Positions 32,601-41,804 of a DNA stretch of 64,000 bases are shown piece after piece. The notes under the pieces were generated by a model. That model searched no databases and had not been told where the DNA came from. It was given only the letters and a program-made list of their open reading frames with translations. Each line of letters starts with the position of its first letter. Position 1 is the first letter of the stretch. The stretch is from Daphnia carinata (taxonomy: Eukaryota > Arthropoda > Branchiopoda > Diplostraca > Daphniidae): NCBI RefSeq assembly GCF_022539665.2, contig NC_081333.1, positions 5,702,971 through 5,766,970 on the forward strand, read 5' to 3'. A program made the translations under genes and the position numbers.

Positions 32601-32829
32601 ACTCACTGTATCACACTATATTCACATTGAATACACGTATATTTGATACTGTTTGATTGTAGATCATGAAACTGATTCTATAACACTATATTCACATTGA
32701 ATACACGTATATTTGATGCTGTTTCAATGTAGATACTGAAACTCACTGTATCAAACTATATTCACATTGAATACACGTATATTTGATGCTGTTTGAGTGT
32801 AGATATTGAACCTCACTGTATCACACTAT
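2637..32829 (+). repeat. 70-bp satellite array, left block (~430 monomers)
   Basis: The block is a head-to-tail tandem array with a 70-bp period. Each monomer reads CACTATATTCACATTGAATA, then CACGTATATTTGATGCTG, then TTTGAATGTAGATATTGAAA, then a variable tail. Type A has TGATGCTG with GATATTGAAACTCACTG and a TATCAC tail. Type B has TGATACTG with GATCATGAAACTGATTC and a TATAAC tail. Type C combines the 5' half of A with the 3' tail of B. Type C dominates about 5.8-11.4 kb. A and B alternate, often as A-B or A-A-B, through much of 13.6-32.8 kb. Monomers become visibly more mutated from about 29.6 kb to the right end. The array stops at 32829 against a retrotransposon LTR. The copy number is length divided by 70. 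Confidence 0.97.
11905..11906. other. Truncated-monomer junction in the satellite
   Basis: A monomer is cut at GATATTGAA and joined directly to ATATTCACATTG of the next, losing most of the tail. Similar irregular joins occur near 13990-14010, 20005-20020, 49985-50000 and 52095-52115. They look like scars of unequal exchange or slippage. Confidence 0.6.
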
Positions 32830-33033
32830 TGTAACGAGCCCAAAGGCTATCCGCAGACAGCCACACCCTCAACATCCCTCAAGCGTTTCACGAGTGAAAG
32901 TGAACGTATCCCCACCCATTTTACCTTCAAATGTGTGTTAGTTAGTAGTATAAATACAGCATGTTTGTACCTTGTTAAATCGGAATTGTTACGACGATTC
33001 ACTGCAATACACGAGGTTATGAAACTTTAAAAT
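32830..33033 (+). repeat. Probable 5' LTR of gypsy-1
   Basis: It begins TGTAACGAGCCC at the satellite edge and ends just before a primer-binding-site-like sequence at 33034. A TATAAATA box lies at 32949-32956. The left boundary is sharp. The right boundary is inferred only from the binding site, since the 3' LTR is not in the window and no clear terminal CA is seen at the junction. Confidence 0.55.
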
Positions 33034-33053
33034 TGGAGGTCCCAACGAGACTC
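33034..33053 (+). other. Putative tRNA primer-binding site of gypsy-1
   Basis: TGGAGGTCCCAACGAGACTC begins with the TGG that would pair with a tRNA 3' CCA end and sits about 200 bp into the element, just after the LTR. The tRNA species is not identified here. Confidence 0.5.
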
Positions 33054-33173
33054 ACACTTGTTGTCCAGTACAAAGTTTCTACCCGTACCTTATTTCAGTG
33101 ATTGTGCTCTACACTTCCCCGACGAGTCTCCAACAACTCTACCAGACCAAGGAACACCATCAAATGTAAGCGA

Positions 33174-34588
33174 ATGCCGCTTGATCATATTGTATCAGAG
33201 ACTACTCGTAAGGAGAATACTTTGTATCCGAACATTGCTGACGAACTATCTCCACCGTTGTACCCCGTATTTCCCGAGCCAGACACAACCAACCAAAATC
33301 CCAACTACCCTCGAGAAAAATTTTTAGACCACTGGAAAACTCTTGTGGACTTAGAATTTGAACAAGAAGTAGAACAAAACAAAACCTATCAGACTACCAC
33401 CACAAAAGCAAAAATCCAACAAATAGAATCCAAAAAACAAGAAGTTATTAAAGAGACCCACAACGCATTACAATTATATTCATATACGTTGTTAGAACCA
33501 TCGTTGTAAGTACCAAGTGGTATAACAGCAGAAACTATTACAAACACCACAAAGACAGTCAAAAATTACGTAGAATCCCTTGGTGGCAACACCGAAAACC
33601 TTGAAAGTTTATTACAGCAAATTAGCATTGTACATGGTAAAGAGAAAGAATTCTTATTAGGTACCAGCCGTATTTTACAAAGAGAAGTAGTACTTGCGCA
33701 GATTACAGAGAAAAAATGTTCGTCTGAACTCAATTTTGAGTTACAGAGCTTAAGAAAGCAGCTAGAGAGCAACAAGAAAAAGGCAAAGAGTTCCAAATAC
33801 ACCTTAAGTAGCTCCCTTGAACAACTCCAAGAAAGTAACGAAACACTAAAAAACTCCCTTGAAAAAACTGCCAATCGAATAAGCGAATTAGAAACAAGCC
33901 TTGAAAGTGCCACAGCAACAGAAAACCAACTACAAAACCTGTTACGAAAAAAGAAGCCAATATCATAGCAGTTGAGAGAGAAGGGCAAGAAATAATTAGC
34001 AAACTTGAAAGTGAAAGAAAACAACTGGTTACGAAGTTAGAAACCGCCGAGCAACAGATAAAAGCAGCTTTAGAAACAAACAAACAACTTCAGACAGAAA
34101 CAAAAGAAACAAAAGAGATCCTTGAAAAAACCTTAACAGAAAAAGTCGCCTTACCAAGAAGTCTGATAGATATTACTACAAAGAATAAAAATCTTGAAAC
34201 AGAATTACAAAAAATCAACGCGCAGACAATAAACCAAGAAGAAAAGATTAAGTATCTGGAAAACAGGATAAGAGAATATAGAAAGCAACAGGTAACATTC
34301 GCTGAAACCGAAGACTTAGACAACTCCAACGAACCAGGAGAGATAACGAAATTAGTAAGTGAGATAAACGACCTAACCTCAATAACAGAAGGAGACAAAT
34401 CCCTTAACTTCGAGTTAGAATCTGAACAAGTTGAAAAACTACAGCAACTCAACAACGACCTACAGAACCAAATCGAGATCCAAAACGACAACCTTCTTCA
34501 ACTAGAGCGAAAGTACCAAACTCTCAAAAACAAAATCGAAATGGGACTTTCACACAAAGAAGCTTCAAGAATTGACCGCGACGCAACA
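33174..34588 (+). pseudogene. gag: gypsy-1 gag, N-terminal coiled-coil half (broken)
   Basis: The first useful ATG is at 33174. The frame contains an in-frame TAA at 33507-33509, resumes directly after it, and then slips by one base in an A-run at about 33947-33952; the old frame ends at a TAG at 33966 and the new one stays open to the MULE. Nearly all of it is rich in Glu, Lys, Gln and Leu with repeated LE and LQ pairs, as in a long parallel coiled coil. That is unusually long for a Ty3/gypsy Gag N-terminus, which normally leads quickly into capsid. At 34589 the MULE interrupts it. The codon phase at the left target duplication is the phase needed to continue at 40488, so this and the downstream piece were one gene. 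Shadow ORFs on the minus strand of this segment are Phe/Ser-rich complements of the coiled coil. Confidence 0.75.
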
Positions 34589-34596
34589 GATACCGA
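34589..34596. repeat. Left target-site duplication of the MULE (GATACCGA)
   Basis: The 8-bp string GATACCGA precedes the left end of the element and recurs at 40488-40495 after the right end. Eight to nine base pairs is the usual MULE duplication length. Confidence 0.85.
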
Positions 34597-35240
34597 GATT
34601 GGCGGTGAAATAGGACTGAAACCAAATAGGACTGGAGAAATAGGACTGAAAATTTTCAGTCCTATTTCTACCGGAGAAATAGGACTGGGAGAAATAGGAC
34701 TGACTTTTAAATACTTTTAGGACAGTCCTATTTCTCCACGCCATCGGTCCTATTTCTCCTTGGCCTCAGTCCTATTTCTCCTTAGAAATAGTCCTATTTC
34801 TTTTATTTTGTTCCAATAGGAACGATATGCCTCCAATCCGGTAGGCAACATATTGCGTCAGAGCGTCGGCTTATATCCATTTCCCTTTGCAAAAAACCGA
34901 TGGTGTTAACGCGTTACTTAAATGGTTCACCAAACATTTATCTCTTATCATATTTTAATTATAATCGCTGGTGCACATGGAATATGTTGTATTTAATACA
35001 GTTCATTGAATAAAATACAATTAAAACTAAAACAGAATTGTTTATTAATTTTGTCTCAATTTATTAGGGTAATTAACTTTCCCAGTTGCACTCATGTTGT
35101 ACTTTCTAATACTACTATCAAATAAGATAATATAGCAAGTCATAACCAAATCGGTACCGCTCTAAGCTGCGACTCGAGTTGTCCTGAGTTCGATTCCATG
35201 TTGTGGCATATGGTCAGGGGTTTTTGATAATATTTACGGT
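34597..35240. repeat. Left terminal inverted repeat of the MULE
   Basis: It reads as the reverse complement of 39845-40487. The outer ~200 bp hold the GAAATAGGACTG array (34605-34801), followed by the TATTGCGTCAGAGCGTCGGC and GTGTTAACGCGTTACTTAA blocks that recur inverted in the right repeat, then a more diverged AT-rich part and a tRNA-like unit. The inner limit is approximate; similarity fades near GGTTTTTGATAAT. Confidence 0.88.
35148..35205 (+). other. tRNA-like unit (A- and B-box) in the left MULE inverted repeat
   Basis: ATCGGTACCGCTCTAAGC resembles a tRNA D-arm/A-box region, and AGTTCGATTCC at 35188-35198 is a near-consensus Pol III B box about 40 bp on. A diverged copy lies inverted in the right repeat. 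A complete cloverleaf could not be drawn, so this is a tRNA-derived or Pol III promoter-like module and not a functional tRNA gene. Confidence 0.5.
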
Positions 35241-35581
35241 TAAGTTAAATATGAAAAGTGAAAGAATGTTAACGAATCTTCAACTGTATGAAAGCAAGTT
35301 CCTCACCAAGAGCAAGAAGAACTGTTGAGATAAAAGAGATTGGATGAGAGAGGAGCTGGTAGAAGATGGTAGAAGGTGGTAGAAGATGGTAGATGGGGGA
35401 AAAAAAAATTTAACATTTTAACTATTCCTCAACTTCTTTACCAAGAGGAGGATTCTACCACGGAAGTGGATGACCCATAATGACATAGCATTACTCATCA
35501 AGTAATGTATTTCGCCAATGGCTTAAGTTGATATTTGTAATGCCATTGAAATAAAACTAATTAAAATTTATTGGTGTTAAG
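35241..35581. other. MULE 5' non-coding region
   Basis: No gene is seen. A GGTAGAAGATG-type 11-bp repeat runs from about 35348 to 35395 and is followed by an A-run. Confidence 0.4.
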
Positions 35582-35885
35582 GCCGAGGAAGTTGAAGATG
35601 ATAGCCGCCGGCGAATAGAAAGAAGAGATTTCCAGAAGTAGAAGATTAACGGCTTAAGCAGCTTAAGACTTATGAGTGCTTAAGACGAGGAGGTTGATGA
35701 TGGTTGCCGTCGGCGAAAAGAAAGAAGAGATTTGCAGAAGTAGAAGATCAACGGCTTAAGCAGCTTAAGACTTATGGATGATTAAGACGAGGAGGTTGAT
35801 GATGGTTGCCGTCGGCGAAAAGAAAGAAGAGACTTGAAGAAGTAGAAGATCAACGGCTTAAGCAGCTTAAGACTTAGTATTTCAC
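35582..35885 (+). repeat. Three tandem copies of a 102-bp unit upstream of the transposase
   Basis: Copies begin at 35582, 35684 and 35786 with a (G)CGAGGA(A/G)GTTGA string. Each contains GCCG(C/T)CGGCGAA, AAAGAAGAGA, and the palindrome-like CTTAAGCAGCTTAAG. They end about 90 bp before the transposase TATA box, so an enhancer role is possible (inference). Confidence 0.75.
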
Positions 35886-35974
35886 CACAATTAATGCAAC
35901 AGCAAGAAGTGCTTCCTTCCTATTTGCCGAGAGGTTTGGTTCCGCCCCTTTTCCGTTCCTCATGTCTGACAGAC

Positions 35975-36010
35975 TATATATGGATACAATAAGGCCATAC
36001 AACTTCAATA
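35975..36010 (+). promoter_or_regulatory. Core promoter of the MULE transposase
   Basis: TATATATG starts at 35975 and TTCAATAG has its A at 36007, a spacing of 32 bp typical of arthropod TATA/initiator promoters. The start codon follows at 36048. Confidence 0.5.
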
Positions 36011-36047
36011 GTTCGTCTTAGACTTCGCTCTAGCACTTACCATTATC

Positions 36048-38894
36048 ATGTCTTCAGCTCTCATTCAATGTTCGGGATGCAAATCCAGTATTCTTGGCCG
36101 GAAGCAATTCTGCGTTTGCCTTAGCTGCCATGTTCCTGTCCATCGTCTTTGTTGTGGTGTTACCTTCCGTAAGGGTGTTGCGCCTTCATGGAAGGAATTC
36201 AGCAACTTTTATCGGTGCGCCATGTGTTCTAGTGGTAGTGTAGTTCAAGGTTCCAACGTAGATGTAGCGGATGTTGATGGTGCAGTATCTGGGGGATCCA
36301 ATGGCGATGTAGCTGTTGTTGCTGTTGCTGGTTCCGAAGGAGGTCGTCCAAAAAGATTGCTAAAGCCCAGGAGCATTTTCGATCCTTCACACGAAGTCAA
36401 GAAAAAGCCTCTAGTTCCAGTTTCTCCACGTCGTCCATCATCACCACGTCAGCGCTCAACTCCTCGCACATCTCCTCAGACTCATTCTGCCCATCGTCCA
36501 GCAGCTCCGTCCTCTCCACCCTCCCCACATTCTCCGTTGACAATGTCACCCTTGGTGAGTCTTGTTGTGTCTCCTGTTCTTTTAATGTTGTCTCCTCTTC
36601 TTAGGTCAACTCCTCCAGTTCCACCACCACGAAGAAAACGCATGGCCCAACTTCAGCCTCAATCGACCAGCAACATCCTACCAGACCTGTCTCCAGAAGC
36701 TGCAATCCCGAGAAGATCATACGAAAGCGATGGAAGAAGAGAAGAATCATTTGCCGAACCCAACGAATCGACAATGGAGGTATATATTTCTGTTTTATCG
36801 CAACTTGTCTTAGTATTTCATTAACTAAACGTTTTTGGTAGCAATCATCGTATGAGGAACCGACGGAACCATCCTACAAGATTCATGAGGAGGGAACGAA
36901 CAAGGGACTCCATAAGCTTACTGATGGATTAGGTAATAATTAAAATAAAAGTGCTTATTGAATCAGACTGAAGGTTACCTTTCTTATTACAGGATTTTGC
37001 TTCAGCAAAAAAGCCATCAGTAAGAGCACATATACATGGCGCTGTACCTCCCGACCTTCTGCAAACCCATGTAAAGCTATCGTGAAACAAAAGAAAACCC
37101 CCTTTTGGACTGCTTGGTGAATTACAATAACGCTGACTTCACCCTTGTTCCCCACGATCAAGAAAACACCCACAATCACCCACCAGACATTGGAAACCAG
37201 AGAAGGGTAAGTTGTTTTAGAAAAAAATATATTTGAGTTTCTATATGTGTAAGTTGGATTTTTTTGCTTTATAGGTTGACATCTTTAGAGAGTCGAAGAA
37301 AGCCTGCGTTGATCAACAGTTTACGGACCCCAGGGAGATCTTGTTTGCCGAATTAAAGAAACGCAAGTCCATAGAAGGAAGACACATGCCGGATGTTGAT
37401 TTGGCCACACGTCGTTTACGGTATATTAGATAAATGAATTATATCAGGATTAGGGTTAATGATTAACGTTTCTATTCCAGGTACAAAAGAGCGAAGGTTA
37501 TGCCCGCCAACCCCAGGAAAGATGACCCTTTCTTTCCTGTGGTGGAGAATTTTTTCCCACCAAACTGGTATCAGGGCGCCATCTTCGCTGGAACGGCCCA
37601 AGACCGTGCCCGGCACCTTTTATTTTTCACCCCTACTATGAAGCGGCAGCTGGAAGACTGCAAGACATGGTTCATGGACGCAACTTTCTATTTTGTTGAT
37701 GAACCCATCAAACAGGTGCTTTTAATTATCTTAATAATGTAATCAAAGTTAACTATAACCTATTTATTTCTATATAGCTCTTCACGATCAATGGGTTTAT
37801 CAAGAACGACAAGAACGAAATAAAACAAGTTCCCCTACTGTTCTGTTGCATGACCAGGAGAAGAGCAGCTGACTATAGCGCTGTCTTCGAGAAGATAAAG
37901 GTATAGCTACTATATCGTCTACAAATAGTTTATCATGTAAAAATAATAAATGTTATATTGTTATAGGAAATTATCCCCCTTCCTAGAGTCCAGCGGATCG
38001 TGACCGATTTCGAACGCGCTATATTTACAGCTGTTCGCAGGCACTTTGTGGATATTCAGCATTTTGGCTGCAATTTCCATTGGTGCCAAGCCGTTCTGAA
38101 AAAGGTCCGGGATCTTCACCTTGCCGCCCAATATAACAACAAGGGACCGAATCCAGTGCGAGACTTTGTTTTTCGCCTGCTATGCCTTGCATATCTCCCT
38201 GGTAATTATCACAAAAATGTAAAATTTAATGGTCGTAAAAAACATTTACTAACTTACATTTTTTTCATAGCTGGTAAAATTCCTGGCGTGTTTGACGCGT
38301 TGAAGAGCTCAGCACCTAGAGAACTTCCAGCACTGATGGAGTATATGGAGCGGAATTGGATTCGGGGCAAGTTCTGGACTCCAGAGAACTGGTCATGCTT
38401 CAACACATTAACGCGTACCAATAACGACTGTGAAGGAATGCACCACCAATGGAACAAGGTAATTTACATTTGAACATAAACATGTAATGGATAATTTTGA
38501 ACCAAATCGTTTGTAGTTGGCAGGCGGATCTAATTTAAAATTCTACAAGATGACAATGGTATTGCGGAAACTGGCCGAAGAAGTTTCCCTTACCAGCACG
38601 CTACTCTGCCATGATAAAATAAGGGCTCACCGCAAGAAGGAGACCCAACTGAAGAATTCCGTACTGTTCCAGCTTTGGGCGCGTTACCAAGATAATGAGG
38701 TATGTTATCTAAACATGCAAAAAATAAAAGCTTACCTATAACTGATCATTTTTTCCCAGCTGTCTACAATGGATCTTCTAGAAGAAATAGTTTTAGAACT
38801 TCGTTCATCTTTTCCCTCTACTGTTTCATCACATGCCCTAAATGTTGCTGTTAATAGTACTAATGATGAACTGGATATGACATTAACTGAATAA
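36048..38894 (+). CDS. MULE transposase with PHD finger and FLYWCH domain, ten exons
   Basis: Role: cut-and-paste transposase of the element, presumably nuclear. Exons read from GT..AG sites and phase are 36048-36779, 36842-36932, 36993-37206, 37275-37420, 37481-37715, 37778-37900, 37967-38201, 38271-38458, 38517-38699 and 38760-38894. All introns are about 57-70 bp and all phases fit except exon 3. Exon 1 encodes a C4HC3 PHD finger (C8, C11, C24, C27, H32, C35, C57, C60), then a Ser/Pro-rich linker with a basic PRRKR patch. Exons 2-3 encode a FLYWCH zinc finger (TWRC ... THNH). The DDE catalytic core is WFMDATF (exon 5), VTDFERA (exon 7) and NDCEG (exon 8). Exon 3 lacks one base near the A/C runs at about 37086-37105, which brings a TGA into frame. 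The protein would be about 760 residues. AATAAA follows at 38967. Confidence 0.85.
36993..37206 (+). pseudogene. Transposase exon 3 with a one-base frameshift
   Basis: The exon is 214 nt, but 215 are needed to connect the phases of exons 2 and 4. The first half of the FLYWCH domain reads in the incoming frame up to CKAIVKQ; the second half, with the zinc-binding histidines (THNHPPD), reads in the next frame. The slip lies in the run of A and C bases around 37086-37105. A real mutation and a consensus error are both possible. Confidence 0.7.
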
Positions 38895-38966
38895 CGTTTG
38901 TTTGTTTGTACATGTATTTTATTTGACGATTGTTTACATACTTTATAATAATTGACATGCTTTATA

Positions 38967-38972
38967 AATAAA
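38967..38972 (+). terminator. Polyadenylation signal of the transposase gene
   Basis: AATAAA lies about 70 bp after the stop codon at 38892-38894, followed by AT-rich sequence. It is the first canonical signal downstream. Confidence 0.5.
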
Positions 38973-39193
38973 CTTTAATAATCTAAATTGACTTTTTTAC
39001 TTTAATATAACATGTAATGTAATACATTTTGCTTGAATTATTAGGAGAAAACTTCTTGTACAACCGACGACTAATGTGCCTTTTGATGGTGGTTGGTTAG
39101 TGGCCACAATTCTCGAGAAGGTGATGGACCTAAAAAAAAATAAAATTGCAATAATTATACCAATATACTGCATATAACTATAAATGAATTTAC

Positions 39194-39618
39194 CTAGCAT
39201 GTTTAAATCCATTCGTCATCCAAAAATTCGTTGATCAGCTCCCTACGAAAAAATAAAAATAAAGTTAATGAAAAAGATAAAAAAAAAACTTAAGAAAAAA
39301 AAAAAAACGTTAAACCGGCCTGAGGAAACTGTAAAAAAAATTACCAGGCATAACCTATAAAGAAGAAAAAGAAGAAAAAAAATTATTAGTAAAACATAAG
39401 CAAGGTATAAGTAAGATATCTATCGAAATGTACTTACTGTTTGCGACTCTGAACTGCTGAACTGCTGCGACTGAACTGCTGCGACTTAGAAACAACCCGC
39501 AGCTGGACAGGAACTGGGCAGGAACTGGGCAGGCCGCTGGACACGAACAACAGGCAGGGAAAGCAGCCATATCCACAAACTCCATCCACAGCACATTCAC
39601 AACACATTCACAAAACAT
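39194..39618 (-). CDS. Possible small spliced gene in the MULE, opposite strand
   Basis: On the minus strand an ORF begins at 39618 (or an internal ATG at 39585) and meets a GTAAGT donor after 39438. A 10-nt microexon at 39345-39354 lies between a pyrimidine-rich TTTATAG acceptor and a GTAATT donor. The next exon starts at 39242 after a T-rich CGTAG acceptor and reaches TAA at 39205-39203. The phases join to give about 77 residues: Cys/Ala-rich at the N-terminus, ending in an acidic ELINEFLDDEWI. A further acceptor-like TTTTTTTTAG lies at about 39130. No family is recognised. It could be a second MULE product, a captured host fragment, or chance, since the region is T-rich on this strand. Confidence 0.3.
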
Positions 39619-39702
39619 TCACAGCACATTCACAGCACATTCACAGCACATTCGCAGCACATTCACAGCACATTCACACATTCACAGCACATTCACAGCA
39701 CC
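39588..39702. repeat. 11-bp minisatellite (CACATTCACAG)
   Basis: About ten copies of CACATTCACAG in tandem, with some shorter variants. It lies inside the MULE between the transposase and the right inverted repeat and overlaps the 5' end of the possible small minus-strand gene. Confidence 0.85.
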
Positions 39703-39844
39703 CAACACCTTCTAGAGCTAAATACTGACTGGCTGTAATGCTGAAACCGCATGTGGAAATTGGGAAGTCAGGAATACCATTATTTTCCATTTCAGTAGTA
39801 TTACCCTAAACACCAGTAATTGTTTTCTTCCCAAAAATTGTTTC

Positions 39845-40487
39845 ATAGAATAATTATTAAAAACCTCAGATGATATGAAACCAGGGAGAATCGAACACAG
39901 GACTACCCGTGTCACAGCTTAGAGCACTACCGATATGGTAAGACTTAGTTGGTAAGTTGGTGCTGCTAGTTGCAAGAGCAAGTACAAAATGAATGCAACT
40001 GGAAAACATTTTATGCACTAAAAAGTAAGAAAAATGTAATAAATATTTCTGGTGTAGCCGTTGTAGTATTTTACTAAATGAACTATATTAGACATAGTAT
40101 GTTTCAGGGTACTCTGCAATTTAAATTAAAATATGATAAGAGATAAATGTTTGGTGAACCATTTAAGTAACGCGTTAACACCATCGGTTTTTTGCAAAGG
40201 GAAATGGATATAAGCCGACGCTCTGACGCAATATGTTGCCTACCGGATTGGAGGCATATCGTTCCTATAGGAACAAAATAAAATAAATAGGACTATTTCT
40301 AAGGAGAAATAGGACTGGTGGCAAGGAGAAATAGGACTGCTGGCATGGAGAAATAGGACTGTCCTAAAAGTTTTAAAAAGACAGTCCTATTTCTCCCAGT
40401 CCTATTTCTCCGGTAGAAATAGGACTGGAAATTTTCAGTCCTATTTCTCCAGTCCTATTTCGTTTCAGTCCTATTTCACCGGCTACC
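39845..40487. repeat. Right terminal inverted repeat of the MULE
   Basis: It is the inverted counterpart of 34597-35240 and matches 1-477 in direct orientation. From inside outward it holds the tRNA-like unit, a diverged AT-rich part, the conserved CGCGTTAAC and CCTACCGGATT blocks, the GAAATAGGACTG array (about 40288-40480) and the terminal TTTCACCGGCTACC. Confidence 0.9.
39885..39940 (-). other. tRNA-like unit in the right MULE inverted repeat
   Basis: On the minus strand ATCGGTAGTGCTCTAAGC is followed by TGTTCGATTCT, a B-box-like string at 39887-39897. It is the mirror copy of the unit at 35148-35205. Confidence 0.5.
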
Positions 40488-40495
40488 GATACCGA
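40488..40495. repeat. Right target-site duplication of the MULE (GATACCGA)
   Basis: Identical to 34589-34596, directly after the terminal GGCTACC. Beyond it the gag reading frame of gypsy-1 resumes. Confidence 0.85.
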
Positions 40496-41804
40496 TAGCC
40501 TCGATACATCCACAACCCAACCAATTGTAAAAGCATTAGGAGAATTATTTTCCAGAGAAGACAAAAAGTCAATTCCAATCTTCAAAGGGAAAAGTACTGA
40601 TAAACTAATAACAGAATGGCTGAAGGACGCCGAACATGTCGCACGCAACAACGACTGGGACGACAACCAAAAAATACGATTCTTCTCTGACAGACTAAAA
40701 GGCGATGCCTTAGAATGGCATGGAAACTACGTGGAAGAGCAAGGTGACGAATTAAGTTATGACGAATGGAAAACTGCCATTATTGCAAGATTCCAGGATG
40801 CATACGACTTAGCAGCACAAAGAAAAAAGTTATCCACGCTAAAACAAAAACCTGAAGAGAAATGCAAAGCCTTTATTTCAAGAATCAACAGTCTCTACGA
40901 GTCCATTGAAGGCAAAGAAGAAAAATCTGACCAAAACCAGACAATAGTTGAAGGTCGACTCATAAACACAGTCAAAAGAATGAGAGATTATACCAAAATC
41001 AAAATTCTGATGCAAGGCATTTTACCAAAATTCAGAGCAGAGCTCTATTTTCGAATGCCCGAAGACCCTGAAGATTTTGATCAGCTTTGTAAACAACTAA
41101 TCATATCCAAAGGTATCCTATATAGCAAGGAAACTGCAGAAGACAAGGAAATAAATGCGGTGATAGCAGGGATAACGCATCACGAGAAACAACAAGACAA
41201 CGAACTTTCACAACAAAAGACAGAAATTGAATTCTTAAAACAAAAAATTCAGGAACTGGAAAAAACTAATAAAAATCGTAACTTGGCACAGGATACTGAT
41301 ATAACCATAGCAGCAGCAGATCGATACGAACCAAGATCCTCACGATCAAGTGATCGGTACTCCAGATCACAAAATCCGCGAGTTCGATTCGACGACAGAT
41401 CAAATAGCAGAGGCCCCAGTAGTGACCGAAATTTTGGCCGTAGCAGGGAGAACAGCCCATACCGCAACAATTATACTTCACCACGAAGACAAGGTACTTC
41501 CCCAGGGTATCGACAACCCAATTACCCTTCATATCAACAAACACAGAGACCTTCATACAACAACGGACCGACCCATTACAATCAACCACACTTTCAACCG
41601 AGCAACAATCAACAAGCGTATCACCAAAACCCAGGTTATCCACGACAATACCCGCAGCAACGACAAAACCAGCCGAACACCCACGACACTCTTGGAAATA
41701 AGATTATTATCTGTTACAAGTGCAATAAAAAAGGACACATTGCACGAGAATGTTGGACAGATATGGCACGTATCAACATCCCGAACCACCGTCCAATGCA
41801 GTAA
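40488..41804 (+). pseudogene. gag: gypsy-1 gag, capsid and zinc-knuckle half
   Basis: The frame is open from the target duplication to the stop at 41804. It begins with a Ty3-type capsid region (IFKGKSTDKLITEW, LKGDALEW, then a helical stretch to about 41120). A Lys/Gln-rich coil, an Arg/Ser- and Tyr/Gln-rich basic region and one CCHC knuckle (CYKCNKKGHIAREC, about 41715-41756) follow. In life it would assemble cytoplasmic particles and bind the RNA. It has no start of its own because it is the downstream part of the gene split by the MULE. Its end overlaps the protease frame. Confidence 0.88.

Larger units (their letters stand above)
34597..40487 (+). mobile_element. Complete MULE DNA transposon (5,891 bp) nested in gypsy-1 gag
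   Basis: The element has long inverted repeats (34597-35240 and 39845-40487), an 8-bp target duplication, and a spliced transposase gene with MULE catalytic motifs. The outermost seven bases of the left end (GATTGGC) differ at three positions from those of the right end (GGTAGCC read outside-in); the right version is shared by the copy at the left of the window, so the left end has mutated. The inverted repeats are well conserved at the outer ends and drift inward. A one-base deletion in transposase exon 3 suggests this copy is no longer autonomous. Confidence 0.92.

Noticed and set aside
2637-32829. Minus-strand ORFs of 60-94 codons within the satellite
   Set aside because: They follow the repeat through three phases (70 is not a multiple of 3), have repetitive Tyr/Ile/Ser-rich products and end at monomer irregularities. 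They are by-products of the tandem repeat.
2637-32829. CRISPR-like regular repeats
   Set aside because: Monomers abut without unique spacers, and the surroundings are eukaryotic retroelements.
33566-34491. Minus-strand Phe/Ser/Leu-rich ORFs
   Set aside because: They are the complement of the coiled-coil gag segment, where GAA and AAA codons read as TTC and TTT.
35148-35205. A functional tRNA gene
   Set aside because: A- and B-box-like parts are present but no full cloverleaf or acceptor stem could be drawn, and the unit is a mirrored part of the MULE ends.
40373-40666. Minus-strand ORF with GEIGL repeats
   Set aside because: It is the translated GAAATAGGACTG array of the MULE end running into the complement of gag.
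41727-41732. Classical slippery heptamer for gypsy-1 gag-pol
   Set aside because: The A-run is preceded by T in the wrong phase for X XXY YYZ, so only single-tRNA slippage would be possible there; left as unproven.
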